The notes under the pieces are model-generated. The model worked only from the letters and a program-made list of their open reading frames with translations, made no database searches and was not told the origin of the DNA. This document shows, piece after piece, positions 1-7,893 of a stretch of 11,195 nucleotides of DNA. The DNA lies in assembly GCA_034007295.1 (NCBI GenBank), contig JAVERC010000072.1:1-11195 (forward strand), in the 5' to 3' direction. The position numbers were made by a program, and so were the translations under genes. Within the stretch, counting starts at the first letter, position 1, and the number at the start of each line of letters is the position of its first letter. The stretch is from JACKCP01 sp034007295 (GTDB taxonomy: Bacteria > Desulfobacterota > Desulfobacteria > Desulfobacterales > JACKCP01).

Positions 1-1167
1 GTAAAGTCATGGGCAGAGACAATTGAAATGGTAAAGTCAGGAAAGGCAGATATTATACCTCTTGTCAACAAAACCCCTGAAAGATCAGAATTTCTCTTAT
101 TTACTAAGTCTTATCTTAAATATCCAATAGTAATAATTGCAAGTGATAAATTTCATTATATTTCAGGACTCAATGATTTAAAAAATAAAAAAATTGCTGT
201 TGTAAAAAACAGCCATATCCACGAAAAAATAAAAAACAACAAAACATTTGAACTTGTAATATGTGAAAATCATCAGCAGGCACTTTTAAAAGTTTCAAAT
301 AAAAATGCTGATGTTTTTCTTGGAGTACTTCCAGTTTCAGCACATGAAATTAAATGGCTTGGAATTTCAAATTTAAAAATCGGCGGAATTCTTAATTATG
401 ATGATGAATTAAGGGTTGGAGTTATAAAAAATGATGAAATTCTTTATTCAATAATGTCAAAGGTTGTAAGAAGTCTTACTGAATCAGAAATAAGAGCTGT
501 TCAGGATAAATGGGTAAGCCTTAAGTTTGAACATGAGTTTGATTATTCCTTTCTTTTAAAAATTGGTGGTTTTGCAGGTGTTTTAATTTTAATTGTTTTA
601 ATGTGGAACAGACAGCTTGTAATGCTTAATAATAAAATTAAAAAAGCAAATTTGAAGATCATGGAAAAAAGCAAAGAGCTTGAGCTTATGAGCATAACAG
701 ATTCTCTTACAGGACTTTTTAACAGAAGATATCTTGAAAATATTGTATGTTCTGAAATTTTAAGATTTTTAAGATATAACAGGCCTTTATCCATTATGAT
801 TTTGGATATTGATAATTTTAAAGCTGTAAATGATACTTATGGACATCTTGCAGGGGACAGGGTTTTGATTTCAGTTTCAGATGTTTTAAAAAATTTTGTT
901 AGAAAAACAGATGTTTCAGGAAGATGGGGCGGAGAAGAATTTATGGTGATTTGTCCTGAAACAGATTGTGAGGGCGGAAAAACTTTAGCTGAATGTCTAA
1001 GAAAAAAAATTGAAGAACTTGAAGTTGATGAGGCAGGAAAAGTTACAATAAGTATCGGCCTTACTTCATACAAAAAGGAAGATGATGAAATCTCTTTTGT
1101 AAAAAGGGCTGACAATGCTTTGTATCATGCAAAGACAAGCGGAAAAAACAGGGTTGTGGTTTATTGA
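1..1167 (+). CDS. Membrane diguanylate cyclase with SBP-like sensor (5'-partial)
   Basis: The frame is open from the first base, so the true start lies left of the window; the first ATG at 28 is internal. It should make the second messenger cyclic di-GMP from two GTP in response to a periplasmic ligand. The N-terminal part (to about 520) has the signature of family 3 periplasmic substrate-binding domains, including a GKADIIP stretch, a PERSEF.LFTKSYL stretch and the late ALLKVSNKNADVFLG segment. One membrane segment follows (about 555-605), then a charged linker helix and a full GGDEF domain starting at SITDSLTGLFNRRYL. The active-site loop is GGEEF (928-942), so catalysis looks intact. An RKTD inhibitory site lies exactly five residues before it, predicting product feedback. 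The gene is unlikely to belong to the defence region. A + strand terminator follows at 1316. The family assignment is confident; the ligand is unknown. Confidence 0.93.
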   Translation, partial: VKSWAETIEMVKSGKADIIPLVNKTPERSEFLLFTKSYLKYPIVIIASDKFHYISGLNDLKNKKIAVVKNSHIHEKIKNNKTFELVICENHQQALLKVSNKNADVFLGVLPVSAHEIKWLGISNLKIGGILNYDDELRVGVIKNDEILYSIMSKVVRSLTESEIRAVQDKWVSLKFEHEFDYSFLLKIGGFAGVLILIVLMWNRQLVMLNNKIKKANLKIMEKSKELELMSITDSLTGLFNRRYLENIVCSEILRFLRYNRPLSIMILDIDNFKAVNDTYGHLAGDRVLISVSDVLKNFVRKTDVSGRWGGEEFMVICPETDCEGGKTLAECLRKKIEELEVDEAGKVTISIGLTSYKKEDDEISFVKRADNALYHAKTSGKNRVVVY

Positions 1168-1315
1168 TTATTTACTAATTGGCATAAAACCAGGATTTTG
1201 TTTCATTTAAAAAAGATGAAAAATTTATCCTTAAGAAAGATATCTTGAGTATTTTGAGGATTAAATTTTAATTCTGACTTTAGAATGGACAAAAAAGGCC
1301 GTTTTAATTCAGGAA

Positions 1316-1341
1316 CTCTCAGTAAAACTGAGAGCTTTTTT
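1316..1341 (+). terminator. Intrinsic terminator of the diguanylate cyclase gene
   Basis: A perfect 7-bp stem, CTCTCAG / CTGAGAG, with a TAAAA loop is followed at once by CTTTTTT. This is a textbook rho-independent terminator on the + strand. It lies about 150 bases past the cyclase stop and just before the convergent gene's stop. The minus-strand side lacks a U-run, so it probably serves only the + strand. Confidence 0.85.
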
Positions 1342-1349
1342 CCCTGATT

Positions 1350-1916
1350 TTAAAATCTTATTCCTATTGAAAGGGAACCTGAAGATGCTGATGCATCAAT
1401 TGTAGTGTAGGAATTGCCATGCCATTCATTGAGTTTGTCTTCATAGTCGCTTGCATCTCTGATATTGAAAATAAAATCAACAATTATATGTTCCCATTTG
1501 TAGCCAAGTCCAAGGGACAATAAAATTCCGTTAAAATCAAGGTCCAGGTCTTTATCAGAATATTCCCAGTTTTCATTGAAAAAACCTAAACCCCCATAAA
1601 AATAAAAACCTTTTGAAAGGAAATTGTTTCCAAAAAGAAGTTGTGCCTCAATACCTTTAGATTCAAGCTCAGGATAATCATCATGCTCATCAAGAAAATA
1701 TCCGGCTCTTAAAGCAATTATTTTTGTTATGCTTCTCTGATATGAAAGCATAATTCCGGCAAGTTCGTCATCTTTGTAACCGTTTACATCATTATCAATT
1801 ATAATTGCATGGGTTCCAAGCATGATCTGGTTGTATTTCAAAGAATTTTCTTCTGACCATGATGAAGCAGATGCAGATAAAAAAAATAAAATTGCAAATA
1901 TTGAAATTTTTTTCAT
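1350..1916 (-). CDS. Small outer-membrane beta-barrel protein (hypothetical)
   Basis: The protein has 188 aa if it starts at the ATG at 1916. A TTG four codons upstream (1928) is possible, but GGGGGA (1921-1926) sits at ribosome-binding distance from the ATG and would fall inside the gene if TTG were used. MKKISIFAILFFLSASASS is a typical signal peptide. The mature part alternates polar and hydrophobic residues in strands such as GIEAQLLFG, GFYFYGGLGFF, ILLSLGLGYKW and HIIVDFIFNI, and it ends in Phe (SLSIGIRF), the outer-membrane barrel insertion signature. Its size suggests an eight-strand barrel of the OmpA-like/OmpW-like kind, although I recognise no specific family. It is transcribed toward the cyclase gene and away from the HAD operon. 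The function is unknown; it may be a structural or surface protein unrelated to the downstream islands. Confidence 0.75.
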   Translation of the reverse strand: MKKISIFAILFFLSASASSWSEENSLKYNQIMLGTHAIIIDNDVNGYKDDELAGIMLSYQRSITKIIALRAGYFLDEHDDYPELESKGIEAQLLFGNNFLSKGFYFYGGLGFFNENWEYSDKDLDLDFNGILLSLGLGYKWEHIIVDFIFNIRDASDYEDKLNEWHGNSYTTIDASASSGSLSIGIRF

Positions 1917-2146
1917 GTCTTCCCCCAAGTTTTAAATTTGTAAAGCCTGTTTTTTTGATATTAAAATTTTTTTTGAAAAAGAAAAAATATTTTTTTTAAA
2001 AATTAGTGATTTTTGAAATTTTTAATTTTAACGGCGTTTATTAATAATGTGAAAAAAATTTTAAAAGGCAATTTAAACAATTTAATATTTTTGTTTTTTT
2101 CCCTTAAAAAATAGATTATGAGAAAAAAATTAATCTAATAAAAGGA
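1917..2146. promoter_or_regulatory. Divergent AT-rich intergenic region
   Basis: About 230 bases of almost pure A/T tracts separate the minus-strand barrel gene from the plus-strand HAD-PRTase-DprA operon, so promoters for both must lie here. I could not single out convincing -35/-10 boxes. The only discrete element is an inverted repeat near the right end (2112-2137), listed separately. No open frame of useful length and no RNA gene are visible. The long A/T runs would suit binding by nucleoid-associated silencing proteins, but that is inference. Confidence 0.5.
2112..2137. promoter_or_regulatory. 7-bp inverted repeat before the HAD operon
   Basis: TAGATTA (2112-2118) and TAATCTA (2131-2137) are perfect reverse complements separated by 12 bases, ending nine bases before the proposed TTG start. 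The position would suit an operator or an RNA hairpin that limits translation of the first gene. It is short and AT-rich, so chance is a real alternative. Confidence 0.35.
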
Positions 2147-2719
2147 TTGGATTTAAAAATTAAAAGAGAAAATATTTTATTTTTTGATCTTGATGATACT
2201 TTGGTTGATACTAATTTTTCAAATTACTTATCATATCAAAAAGCAGTTAAAGAAATAACAGGAAATGATTTAGATATTTTTTCTAATTACCATGGAAGAT
2301 TTGACCGTAAAACTTTAAAAAAAATAATGCCTTGTTTACCCAGTACTGATTTTAAAAAGATAATATGGCTCAAAAACAAATATTATAAAAAATATCTTTG
2401 TGAAACCAAGCTTAATAAGTCAGTTTTAGAAATATTAATGAAATATTTTAAAACAAATAAAACAATTTTAGTAACAAACTGCCGTAATGACAGAGCATTA
2501 ATGACAATAGAATATTATGGACTTTCAAATAAATTCAGTTTTATTTTTTCACGTCAGAAAAATGGAAATAAATATTTCAATGCACTTACGAATTTAAAAA
2601 TTTCGCCTGAATCAGTTATTGTGTTTGAAAACGATGAGTCTGAAATAAATAATGCCATAAATTCAGGTATCCAGACAGAAAATATAAAAAATATAAATAT
2701 TAGAAATTTAAAAGGCTAA
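2147..2719 (+). CDS. HAD-superfamily hydrolase, first gene of PRTase/DprA operon
   Basis: This 190-aa protein has the HAD fold motifs in order: motif I FFDLDDTLVDT (nucleophile D14, acid/base D16), a helical cap (about 25-90), motif II ILVTN (T110), a lysine of motif III near K138-K142, and an acidic motif IV VIVFENDESE (about E161-E166). It is probably a phosphatase acting on a small phosphorylated metabolite. Next to a phosphoribosyltransferase, a nucleotide or phosphoribosyl substrate is a reasonable guess. The start is uncertain: no in-frame ATG lies near the N-terminus, and the TTG at 2147 directly abuts AGGA with no usual spacing, so initiation may be weak. The stop overlaps the next gene's first ATG by one base (TAATG), implying translational coupling. 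The family is confident; the substrate is unknown. Confidence 0.85.
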   Translation: MDLKIKRENILFFDLDDTLVDTNFSNYLSYQKAVKEITGNDLDIFSNYHGRFDRKTLKKIMPCLPSTDFKKIIWLKNKYYKKYLCETKLNKSVLEILMKYFKTNKTILVTNCRNDRALMTIEYYGLSNKFSFIFSRQKNGNKYFNALTNLKISPESVIVFENDESEINNAINSGIQTENIKNINIRNLKG

Positions 2720-3351
2720 TGATGAATAGATTTAAAATTGAAAAAAATTCTTATCTGAAAAAAGAAACTATTGCCTATTATCATACTGATTATACAGGAT
2801 ATAATAGTCCTGGAAATCCAGATTATATCAATGTTTTGAAAAATACTTTCAATAATGAAGCTTCAGAAAATCTTCGTCATGCTTTTAATGACCTGACTGA
2901 AGTTCTTATTGAGGATTTGATCCAGATTTTACAGATAATGAAATTAAAAACACTTGCAGTCTGTGTTGTTCCAAGGGCAAAGGCAGAAGAAAATTATTCT
3001 AAAAATCAGCTTTTTTTTAAAGCATGTGTCAAAAATGTTGCTAAAACTACATACAGCTGTATTGACGGTACAGATTATATTGTAAGAAAAACAGATACTA
3101 AAACAACTCATCTTTGCAGAGCAAAGATGCCTTCAGATTTTAATAATGACGGACCAATGCCTTATCCAGGGATTACAAAAGAAACCTGTATTTTTTCAAA
3201 TGATATTTATAATAAGGACATTTTGCTTATAGATGATATTTATACAAAAACTGTTAATATTGATGAAGATGCTGTCCAGGCTTTACTTGATAAGGGTGCA
3301 AAATCTGTAACTTTTTATGCAGTTGCAAAAACACAGTTTAAATCATATTAA
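2719..3351 (+). CDS. ComF-like phosphoribosyltransferase-fold protein
   Basis: This 210-aa protein is recognised by the type I PRTase PRPP-binding motif DILLIDDIYTKTVNIDEDA (about 167-185), with adjacent acidic residues D172 and D173, followed by the A..LL.KGAKSV.FYAVAKT strand-helix-strand seen in ComF and related PRTases. The motif is non-canonical: the usual glycine-containing TTG(A/S)T loop reads TKTVN, which may weaken or alter PRPP chemistry. The upstream CVVPRAKAE stretch fits the family's substrate-side strand. Translation may start at 2719, overlapping the HAD stop, or at the second ATG at 2722, which is better spaced from AAAGG. It lies between the HAD and DprA-like genes. In transformation systems ComF and DprA both help take up DNA, but no other com genes are here, so a defence or nucleotide-derivative role is more likely. 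Confidence 0.8.
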   Translation: MMNRFKIEKNSYLKKETIAYYHTDYTGYNSPGNPDYINVLKNTFNNEASENLRHAFNDLTEVLIEDLIQILQIMKLKTLAVCVVPRAKAEENYSKNQLFFKACVKNVAKTTYSCIDGTDYIVRKTDTKTTHLCRAKMPSDFNNDGPMPYPGITKETCIFSNDIYNKDILLIDDIYTKTVNIDEDAVQALLDKGAKSVTFYAVAKTQFKSY

Positions 3352-3371
3352 GGACAAAAAGGTAAAAAAAC

Positions 3372-4346
3372 ATGAAATATTCAGAAAATGCCATTAATAT
3401 TTTAACTGCAAAAAATTACAGAGGAATAGGAAGAGCCTGGATTGTAAAGCATTTGAAGGGTAATGAAAAAGTTGAAGCAATTGTTTCTTTAATCAATAAA
3501 TTTTCAAAAGAAGAATATCCAGCCACAATTGAGGGATTTGAAAAAAATAAAGCAATATTAAAAGAGAAATTGAAAAAGCTTGAAGGCTATGCAGATGGAC
3601 TTGCTGCAATTGGAGATAGTTTTTTTCCAAAATACAGAGGCAAGGTCAAAAACAGCGAACAGCCGATTTATTTGTTTTATCGTGGCGACATAAATCTGCT
3701 TGCTGAAGATAATAAAAATATTGCAGTTATTGGTCTGCTTGAGCCGGATAAATATACTGAAATTGCAGAGCAGGAAGTTGTTTCAGAATTTGTTAAAAAT
3801 AGAGCTTATATTTTGAGCGGTCTTGCTTTTGGATGCGATACAATAGCACACAAACAGGCTCTTGCTTTAAATGGAAAGACAATAGCTGTTTTGCCGGGAA
3901 CTTTAAATAATATTTTACCCTCTGCAAATAAAGACCTTGCTGATGAAATTGTCAAAAAATCGGGCTTGCTTGTTACAGAATATTATGAAGAAGCAAAATC
4001 TCAACTGGAATTAAGGGGAAGATATCAGGAAAGGGACAGGCTTCAGGCTTTATTCAGCGATGCAGTTGTACTTTGTGCAAGTTATGCAAAAAATAATCTT
4101 GGCAATGACAGCGGTTCAAGACTTGCAATGGGTTATGCACTGAATTATTCAATTCCAAGGGCTGTAATTTATAATTTAGAGTCTGATTGTGATAACCCAA
4201 AATATGATTTAAACAGAGAATTGATTAATGATGATAAAGAGATATTTGTTATAAATAAAAACAACCTTATTTCATCTGTTAAAAAAATAATGTCACTCAA
4301 AAAAAGCAAAGAGCCTGTTCAGATGAGTTTGTTTGATTTGATGTGA
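3372..4346 (+). CDS. Divergent DprA/Smf-like (SLOG) DNA-processing protein
   Basis: This 324-aa protein opens with a helical N-terminal domain (1-85) and has a DprA Rossmann-type core (about 95-270). Recognisable blocks are PIYLFYRGD (98-106), NIAVIG (116-121), ILSGLAFGCDTIAHKQAL (147-164), KTIAVLPG (169-176) and the RYQERDRLQALFSDAVVL block (217-234), with a later GSRLAMGYAL. Classical DprA loads RecA on incoming single-stranded DNA. Here the usual GSR after the first strand is GLL and the RNR-type block is YQERDR, so it is a diverged branch. The tail EPVQMSLFDLM contains QMSLF (317-321), which fits the bacterial beta-clamp-binding consensus and suggests recruitment to replication forks. A good AAAAAGG ribosome-binding site precedes the ATG, 20 bases after the PRTase stop. 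It is the last gene of the operon. It most likely belongs to a DprA/PRTase defence cassette; housekeeping DprA is the alternative. Confidence 0.87.
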   Translation: MKYSENAINILTAKNYRGIGRAWIVKHLKGNEKVEAIVSLINKFSKEEYPATIEGFEKNKAILKEKLKKLEGYADGLAAIGDSFFPKYRGKVKNSEQPIYLFYRGDINLLAEDNKNIAVIGLLEPDKYTEIAEQEVVSEFVKNRAYILSGLAFGCDTIAHKQALALNGKTIAVLPGTLNNILPSANKDLADEIVKKSGLLVTEYYEEAKSQLELRGRYQERDRLQALFSDAVVLCASYAKNNLGNDSGSRLAMGYALNYSIPRAVIYNLESDCDNPKYDLNRELINDDKEIFVINKNNLISSVKKIMSLKKSKEPVQMSLFDLM

Positions 4347-4396
4347 GGTTATAAGCTGACTCATAGCATTTTTTTGTAGTGTTTTGAAGTAAATAA

Positions 4397-4425
4397 GGCA
4401 TCCTGTTTTTAGCCTGAAGAATGCC
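4397..4425 (-). terminator. Possible terminator of the TerB-dynamin operon
   Basis: Read on the minus strand, GGCATTCT pairs with AGGATGCC (8 bp with one G-U wobble) around a 13-base loop, followed by TTATTTACTT. It begins 25 bases after the last GTPase stop codon. The T-rich tail is imperfect, so this is a moderate call. On the + strand the stem has a mismatch and no U-run, and I see only a weak 4-bp hairpin before the T-run near 4370 for the DprA operon. Confidence 0.45.
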
Positions 4426-4450
4426 ACATATTCGAATAAAAAATTTTAAT

Positions 4451-6040
4451 TTACATGATGAGTAAATTTTGAAGGATAGTTTTAAGTTCTTTTAACATAT
4501 CCAAATCCCTAGCAGATTTATTTGTCTGAATATCAATATTTTTTTTAATCTCATTTATATCATCAAAAATTAACTGAAAAAAATCATCAATTACTAAAGT
4601 GGTTTCTTTTAAAATATTTTCGTATAAATCATTTTTTGTTTTTCTGATCATTATTTCATATGCTTCATATTGAGATATAAGCTTTTGTTCATATTTTTTT
4701 TGTTTTCTATAAGAACTGAAAATTTCCCATCCAGTAGAGGCAATTATAAGAATTGGACCAGCCCATTTTGTTGACCATTTTTCAAAAGTTTTTGTCCATC
4801 GTCCTTTAAAAAAAGGTACTTTAAATTCTCTTAACTTAAGAAAAACTTTATTTAATCCTTGTTTAGTGATTTCTTCAGCATGTGGTCTTGAAATCTGTTT
4901 TGCAGTATCAGCTATAAGATTTGTTACTGCATTATCATTGTTTTTTAAAACAGGAAGGTTCTCAGTAATTGATTGTTCAATAGTACCAATAATACCGATT
5001 CTGCTTTCCAGTTGGTATTTTTCAGCAATTAACGTAAGGTCATTTTCAAGTGTTTGTTGTATTTCATCGGATATCAAATTTATTGATTTATCAATATGAT
5101 TGTTTATCTGGCTTCCTTCAGCACTTAAATCTATTGAAGAAAGAGAAGCAGCTAGTTCATTCAGCCTGTCTGTAACCATTTTTTTTATTTTAAGAGAGAG
5201 CTTCTTTTTTTCAAAATTTAGATTATTACTTACTTTTTCTATTTCCTGCTGAGCAGGATTTTTAAATTCTGAAATTATTTTATTTTGGATTTTTTCTATT
5301 GGATCATTTAGATAGTCTATAAGAGAATTAACTACATCAATTTCTCCTTTTGTCCTTAAAAAAGCTTCAATATTTTTTTCTAAATCTTTTATACAGCTTT
5401 TTTGTAAAAGTAGATTTTTATTTTCTAATTTCGCTTTTTTTGCAGACCTTGCATTAACAATAAATTTTTTGGGTTTTATTTCATGTTTTATCTGGTGTTT
5501 TTTCCATGTTTTATCTAGATTTATATCAATTTTTGAAATTATATCCTGCAAGCATGACATATCTTCATTAATTAAAATACCAGACTTGTCATTAAGAACT
5601 ATAATTAATTGTTTTTTCCTTAATGTAAGTTCTGCAATTTTTTCAAAGATCATTGCTGATTCAAGATCACCGTCTGTACTGATTACAAAGAGTATACACT
5701 CACTTTTTTTAATATGTTCTTCAGTAATTTTTTCATGCACTATAGGTGCATCTATTCCTGGTGTATCAAATATTATCCATTGTCCCCAAGTGTATTTTTC
5801 GACTCTAAATGTTTCTGGTGAACTCCCTTCTTTCGCAAGTTCTTTTCCGATAAGTGCATTTAAAAGAGTAGATTTTCCGGCATTATAGGCTCCGTAAAGA
5901 GATATTACAGGAACCATTTCATTAAGCTTTGAGTTTGTATGTGACTTTATATCATTTATTGTGTCATCAGCAATTCTTCCTTGACCAAGTTCGGTTAAAG
6001 ACTTTAATACCTCTAGCAATTCATTTTTAAAATCTTTCAT
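4451..6040 (-). CDS. Dynamin-like GTPase (third of three, 529 aa)
   Basis: This is a large GTPase of the bacterial dynamin-like kind. Visible motifs are the P-loop GAYNAGKS (50-57), a switch I threonine in SPETFRV (T77), and G3 DTPG (92-95) in FDTPGIDAP. The expected G4 (N/T)KxD position reads NDKS (150-153), lacking the final Asp, so guanine specificity or turnover may be altered. After the G domain come long charged helices (about 220-400), as in a dynamin stalk. A short hydrophobic stretch near 424-442 (WAGPILIIASTGWEIF) is the likely membrane paddle or tip, followed by a returning helical region. The ATG directly abuts the upstream gene's TAG, so the two are translationally coupled. Such proteins bind and remodel membranes as homo- or hetero-oligomers. 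It resembles a member of LeoABC-type clusters, but I cannot assign it to a specific Leo protein. Confidence 0.86.
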   Translation of the reverse strand: MKDFKNELLEVLKSLTELGQGRIADDTINDIKSHTNSKLNEMVPVISLYGAYNAGKSTLLNALIGKELAKEGSSPETFRVEKYTWGQWIIFDTPGIDAPIVHEKITEEHIKKSECILFVISTDGDLESAMIFEKIAELTLRKKQLIIVLNDKSGILINEDMSCLQDIISKIDINLDKTWKKHQIKHEIKPKKFIVNARSAKKAKLENKNLLLQKSCIKDLEKNIEAFLRTKGEIDVVNSLIDYLNDPIEKIQNKIISEFKNPAQQEIEKVSNNLNFEKKKLSLKIKKMVTDRLNELAASLSSIDLSAEGSQINNHIDKSINLISDEIQQTLENDLTLIAEKYQLESRIGIIGTIEQSITENLPVLKNNDNAVTNLIADTAKQISRPHAEEITKQGLNKVFLKLREFKVPFFKGRWTKTFEKWSTKWAGPILIIASTGWEIFSSYRKQKKYEQKLISQYEAYEIMIRKTKNDLYENILKETTLVIDDFFQLIFDDINEIKKNIDIQTNKSARDLDMLKELKTILQNLLIM

Positions 6041-7879
6041 CTATTTAACCCTTTTTGAAATAGTATCAATAGCTGCATCAATGTCGTTTTCTGTTTCTTT
6101 TAAAATTTTTTTTAGCGGATTTATAATCTCATTTATTGCAAAATTAATTATTAAATCTGTATGTTCATTTAATAATTTTTCAGCTTCTTTTTTTGATGCA
6201 TAAATTACTTCGTCAAGATTGTCCCCAACTACAATGTCTTTATAGCTAATTGTTTTAAAACCATCTCCTACAGCTGAACCTGCTCCTGCACCAACCATTC
6301 CTCCAACAGCACCACCGACAACAGCTCCGATTGTGGTACCGATTACTGGTACAGCAGAGCCAATTAATCCGCCAAGCAATGCACCGCCCACAGTACCGCC
6401 TGCACCACCAACTGCTGAGCCGACTCCTCTTGTAATAGTTTCATTTGTTATCTCTATAGTTTTTGTTTTAGGCTTAAACTCAAGAATTGAATCATTTATT
6501 TCATAAGATGGAAAATTAAAATCATAGTTATCTGAAATGTCTACCAGTGTCTTTTTTAAAAAAGATTTTGAAATATTATTTATTTCAGATTGAACAACTT
6601 CATTAATATTTGAGGCAAGCGTTTTTGAATCAGTCCTGGTTTCATACCCATCTCTGACTGCTGTTTCAACAGTAATGTCTATAATTTCACTAAATTCATT
6701 CAGTATGATTTTATTAGAATTTTTAACAATATCAATTTTATTATTTAAAAAATCTATCTGATTCGATAAACCGTCTTTAATCTTATATAGACTTTCATTT
6801 TCAGTTTTTGTTATGTACTTTCTTAATTCAGCTTTAATATTGTTAAGAGGCTGTTCTTTTTTTAACCTCAAAGCATCTTTTTCAATAATTTTATTTAGTT
6901 TTTTATAAAGAAGCGGAATATTGCTTTTTTCCCATTGTATAGTTTTTTCGGGATATTTTTCAGCTACAGCTACTGAAATACTGAAAACGTCATCAATGAG
7001 TTGCTTTTCTGAATCAATGCCAAACTCATTTTTTAAATCACTTAGTTTTTTGTTTAGTTCAGATTTAACCCATTGCTCCTGTTTATTTCTATCTTCATCT
7101 GATAAATTTTGAAGAGCAGATATTATCTCTTCTCCAATTTCATCCTCTTCTTCAAAATCAGACTTTGTTATAATAACTAGAAATTCTTTTCCTTTTTTGG
7201 CTAGTTCTTTCAGTTCCTCTGAATCTGTAGCTCTACCCGGGCTGTCAGAAGACATTGGATAAATTATAAGGTCAGCTGCTTCAATATATTTTTTTGCAAG
7301 CTCTCCATTTTCAGGGGTCATTGACATCAGGCCTGGAGTATCAACCCAGGTTAATCCAGGTATTTTAAAACCCTGAATAGAGTTAGTGCATTCGGTACTT
7401 TTTGTAGCAAATGAATCTTCATCAATTTCTTCAAGCCTTTTTGCACTTTGTTCTTTCCCTGCAGTATCAAAAATAAAAAAAGACTTTTTAGCTTTAACAT
7501 CAGTATAGTAGTTATCTGCTATATAATTTCCCAGAGTGCTTTTACCTGCCTTGACTTTGCCGTAAACAATGATAAGAAATGAGTCATTAGTATTGTCTCT
7601 GAGTATTTTTCTTGATATAGCTTCTTTTTTATTTTTTTCCCATGCAACTAAAGCGTCAGTTATTTTCAAGACAACATTTTTATCCAAAAATTCAGATATT
7701 TCTTTACTTTTCATATTAGTTTTCATAGTTGAACTGTTTTTTTGGACTTTTTTTAATAGAGTGCTTATAGATGATTCGAAATTTTGTTTTAAGTTATCAA
7801 TTTCTTTGTCACAGTTTTCAAATTCTGTTTTTAATTTTTTTAAATTTTCATAGAAAATTTGTTTATCATTTAAAACCAT
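6041..7879 (-). CDS. Dynamin-like GTPase with glycine-zipper membrane segment (612 aa)
   Basis: An N-terminal coiled-coil region (about 1-95) precedes a G domain with P-loop GKVKAGKS (107-114), a switch I candidate in TECT (162-165), G3 DTPG (180-183) and G4 TKSD (238-241), so the GTPase looks complete. Helical stalk sequence follows. Residues 485-538 are an unusual small-residue stretch dominated by Gly, Ala and Val (GSAVGGAGGTVGGALLGG and onward), typical of glycine-zipper segments that pack in membranes and can oligomerise into pores. An amphipathic C-terminal tail closes the protein. AGGAAAA precedes the ATG, 14 bases after the preceding GTPase gene. It probably pairs with the two other GTPases at the membrane. 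Dynamin-like is confident; the exact subfamily (LeoB/LeoC-like) is inference. Confidence 0.86.
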   Translation of the reverse strand: MVLNDKQIFYENLKKLKTEFENCDKEIDNLKQNFESSISTLLKKVQKNSSTMKTNMKSKEISEFLDKNVVLKITDALVAWEKNKKEAISRKILRDNTNDSFLIIVYGKVKAGKSTLGNYIADNYYTDVKAKKSFFIFDTAGKEQSAKRLEEIDEDSFATKSTECTNSIQGFKIPGLTWVDTPGLMSMTPENGELAKKYIEAADLIIYPMSSDSPGRATDSEELKELAKKGKEFLVIITKSDFEEEDEIGEEIISALQNLSDEDRNKQEQWVKSELNKKLSDLKNEFGIDSEKQLIDDVFSISVAVAEKYPEKTIQWEKSNIPLLYKKLNKIIEKDALRLKKEQPLNNIKAELRKYITKTENESLYKIKDGLSNQIDFLNNKIDIVKNSNKIILNEFSEIIDITVETAVRDGYETRTDSKTLASNINEVVQSEINNISKSFLKKTLVDISDNYDFNFPSYEINDSILEFKPKTKTIEITNETITRGVGSAVGGAGGTVGGALLGGLIGSAVPVIGTTIGAVVGGAVGGMVGAGAGSAVGDGFKTISYKDIVVGDNLDEVIYASKKEAEKLLNEHTDLIINFAINEIINPLKKILKETENDIDAAIDTISKRVK

Positions 7880-7893
7880 ATGTATTTTCCTGA

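Noticed and set aside
1237..1246. Palindrome AAGATATCTT between the cyclase gene and its terminator
   Set aside because: It is a single short AT-rich 10-base palindrome with no partner site or promoter context; expected by chance here.
4350..4377. T-run with a small hairpin after the DprA-like gene as a + strand terminator
   Set aside because: The stem is only about 4 bp with a G-U pair, so it does not support a terminator call on its own.
7460..7474. A second DTAG sequence (FDTAGKEQ, residues 137-144) before the true DTPG in the 612-aa GTPase, as a possible alternative G3
   Set aside because: It lies between the P-loop and switch I, where G3 cannot be; the DTPG at 180-183 has correct spacing to P-loop and G4.
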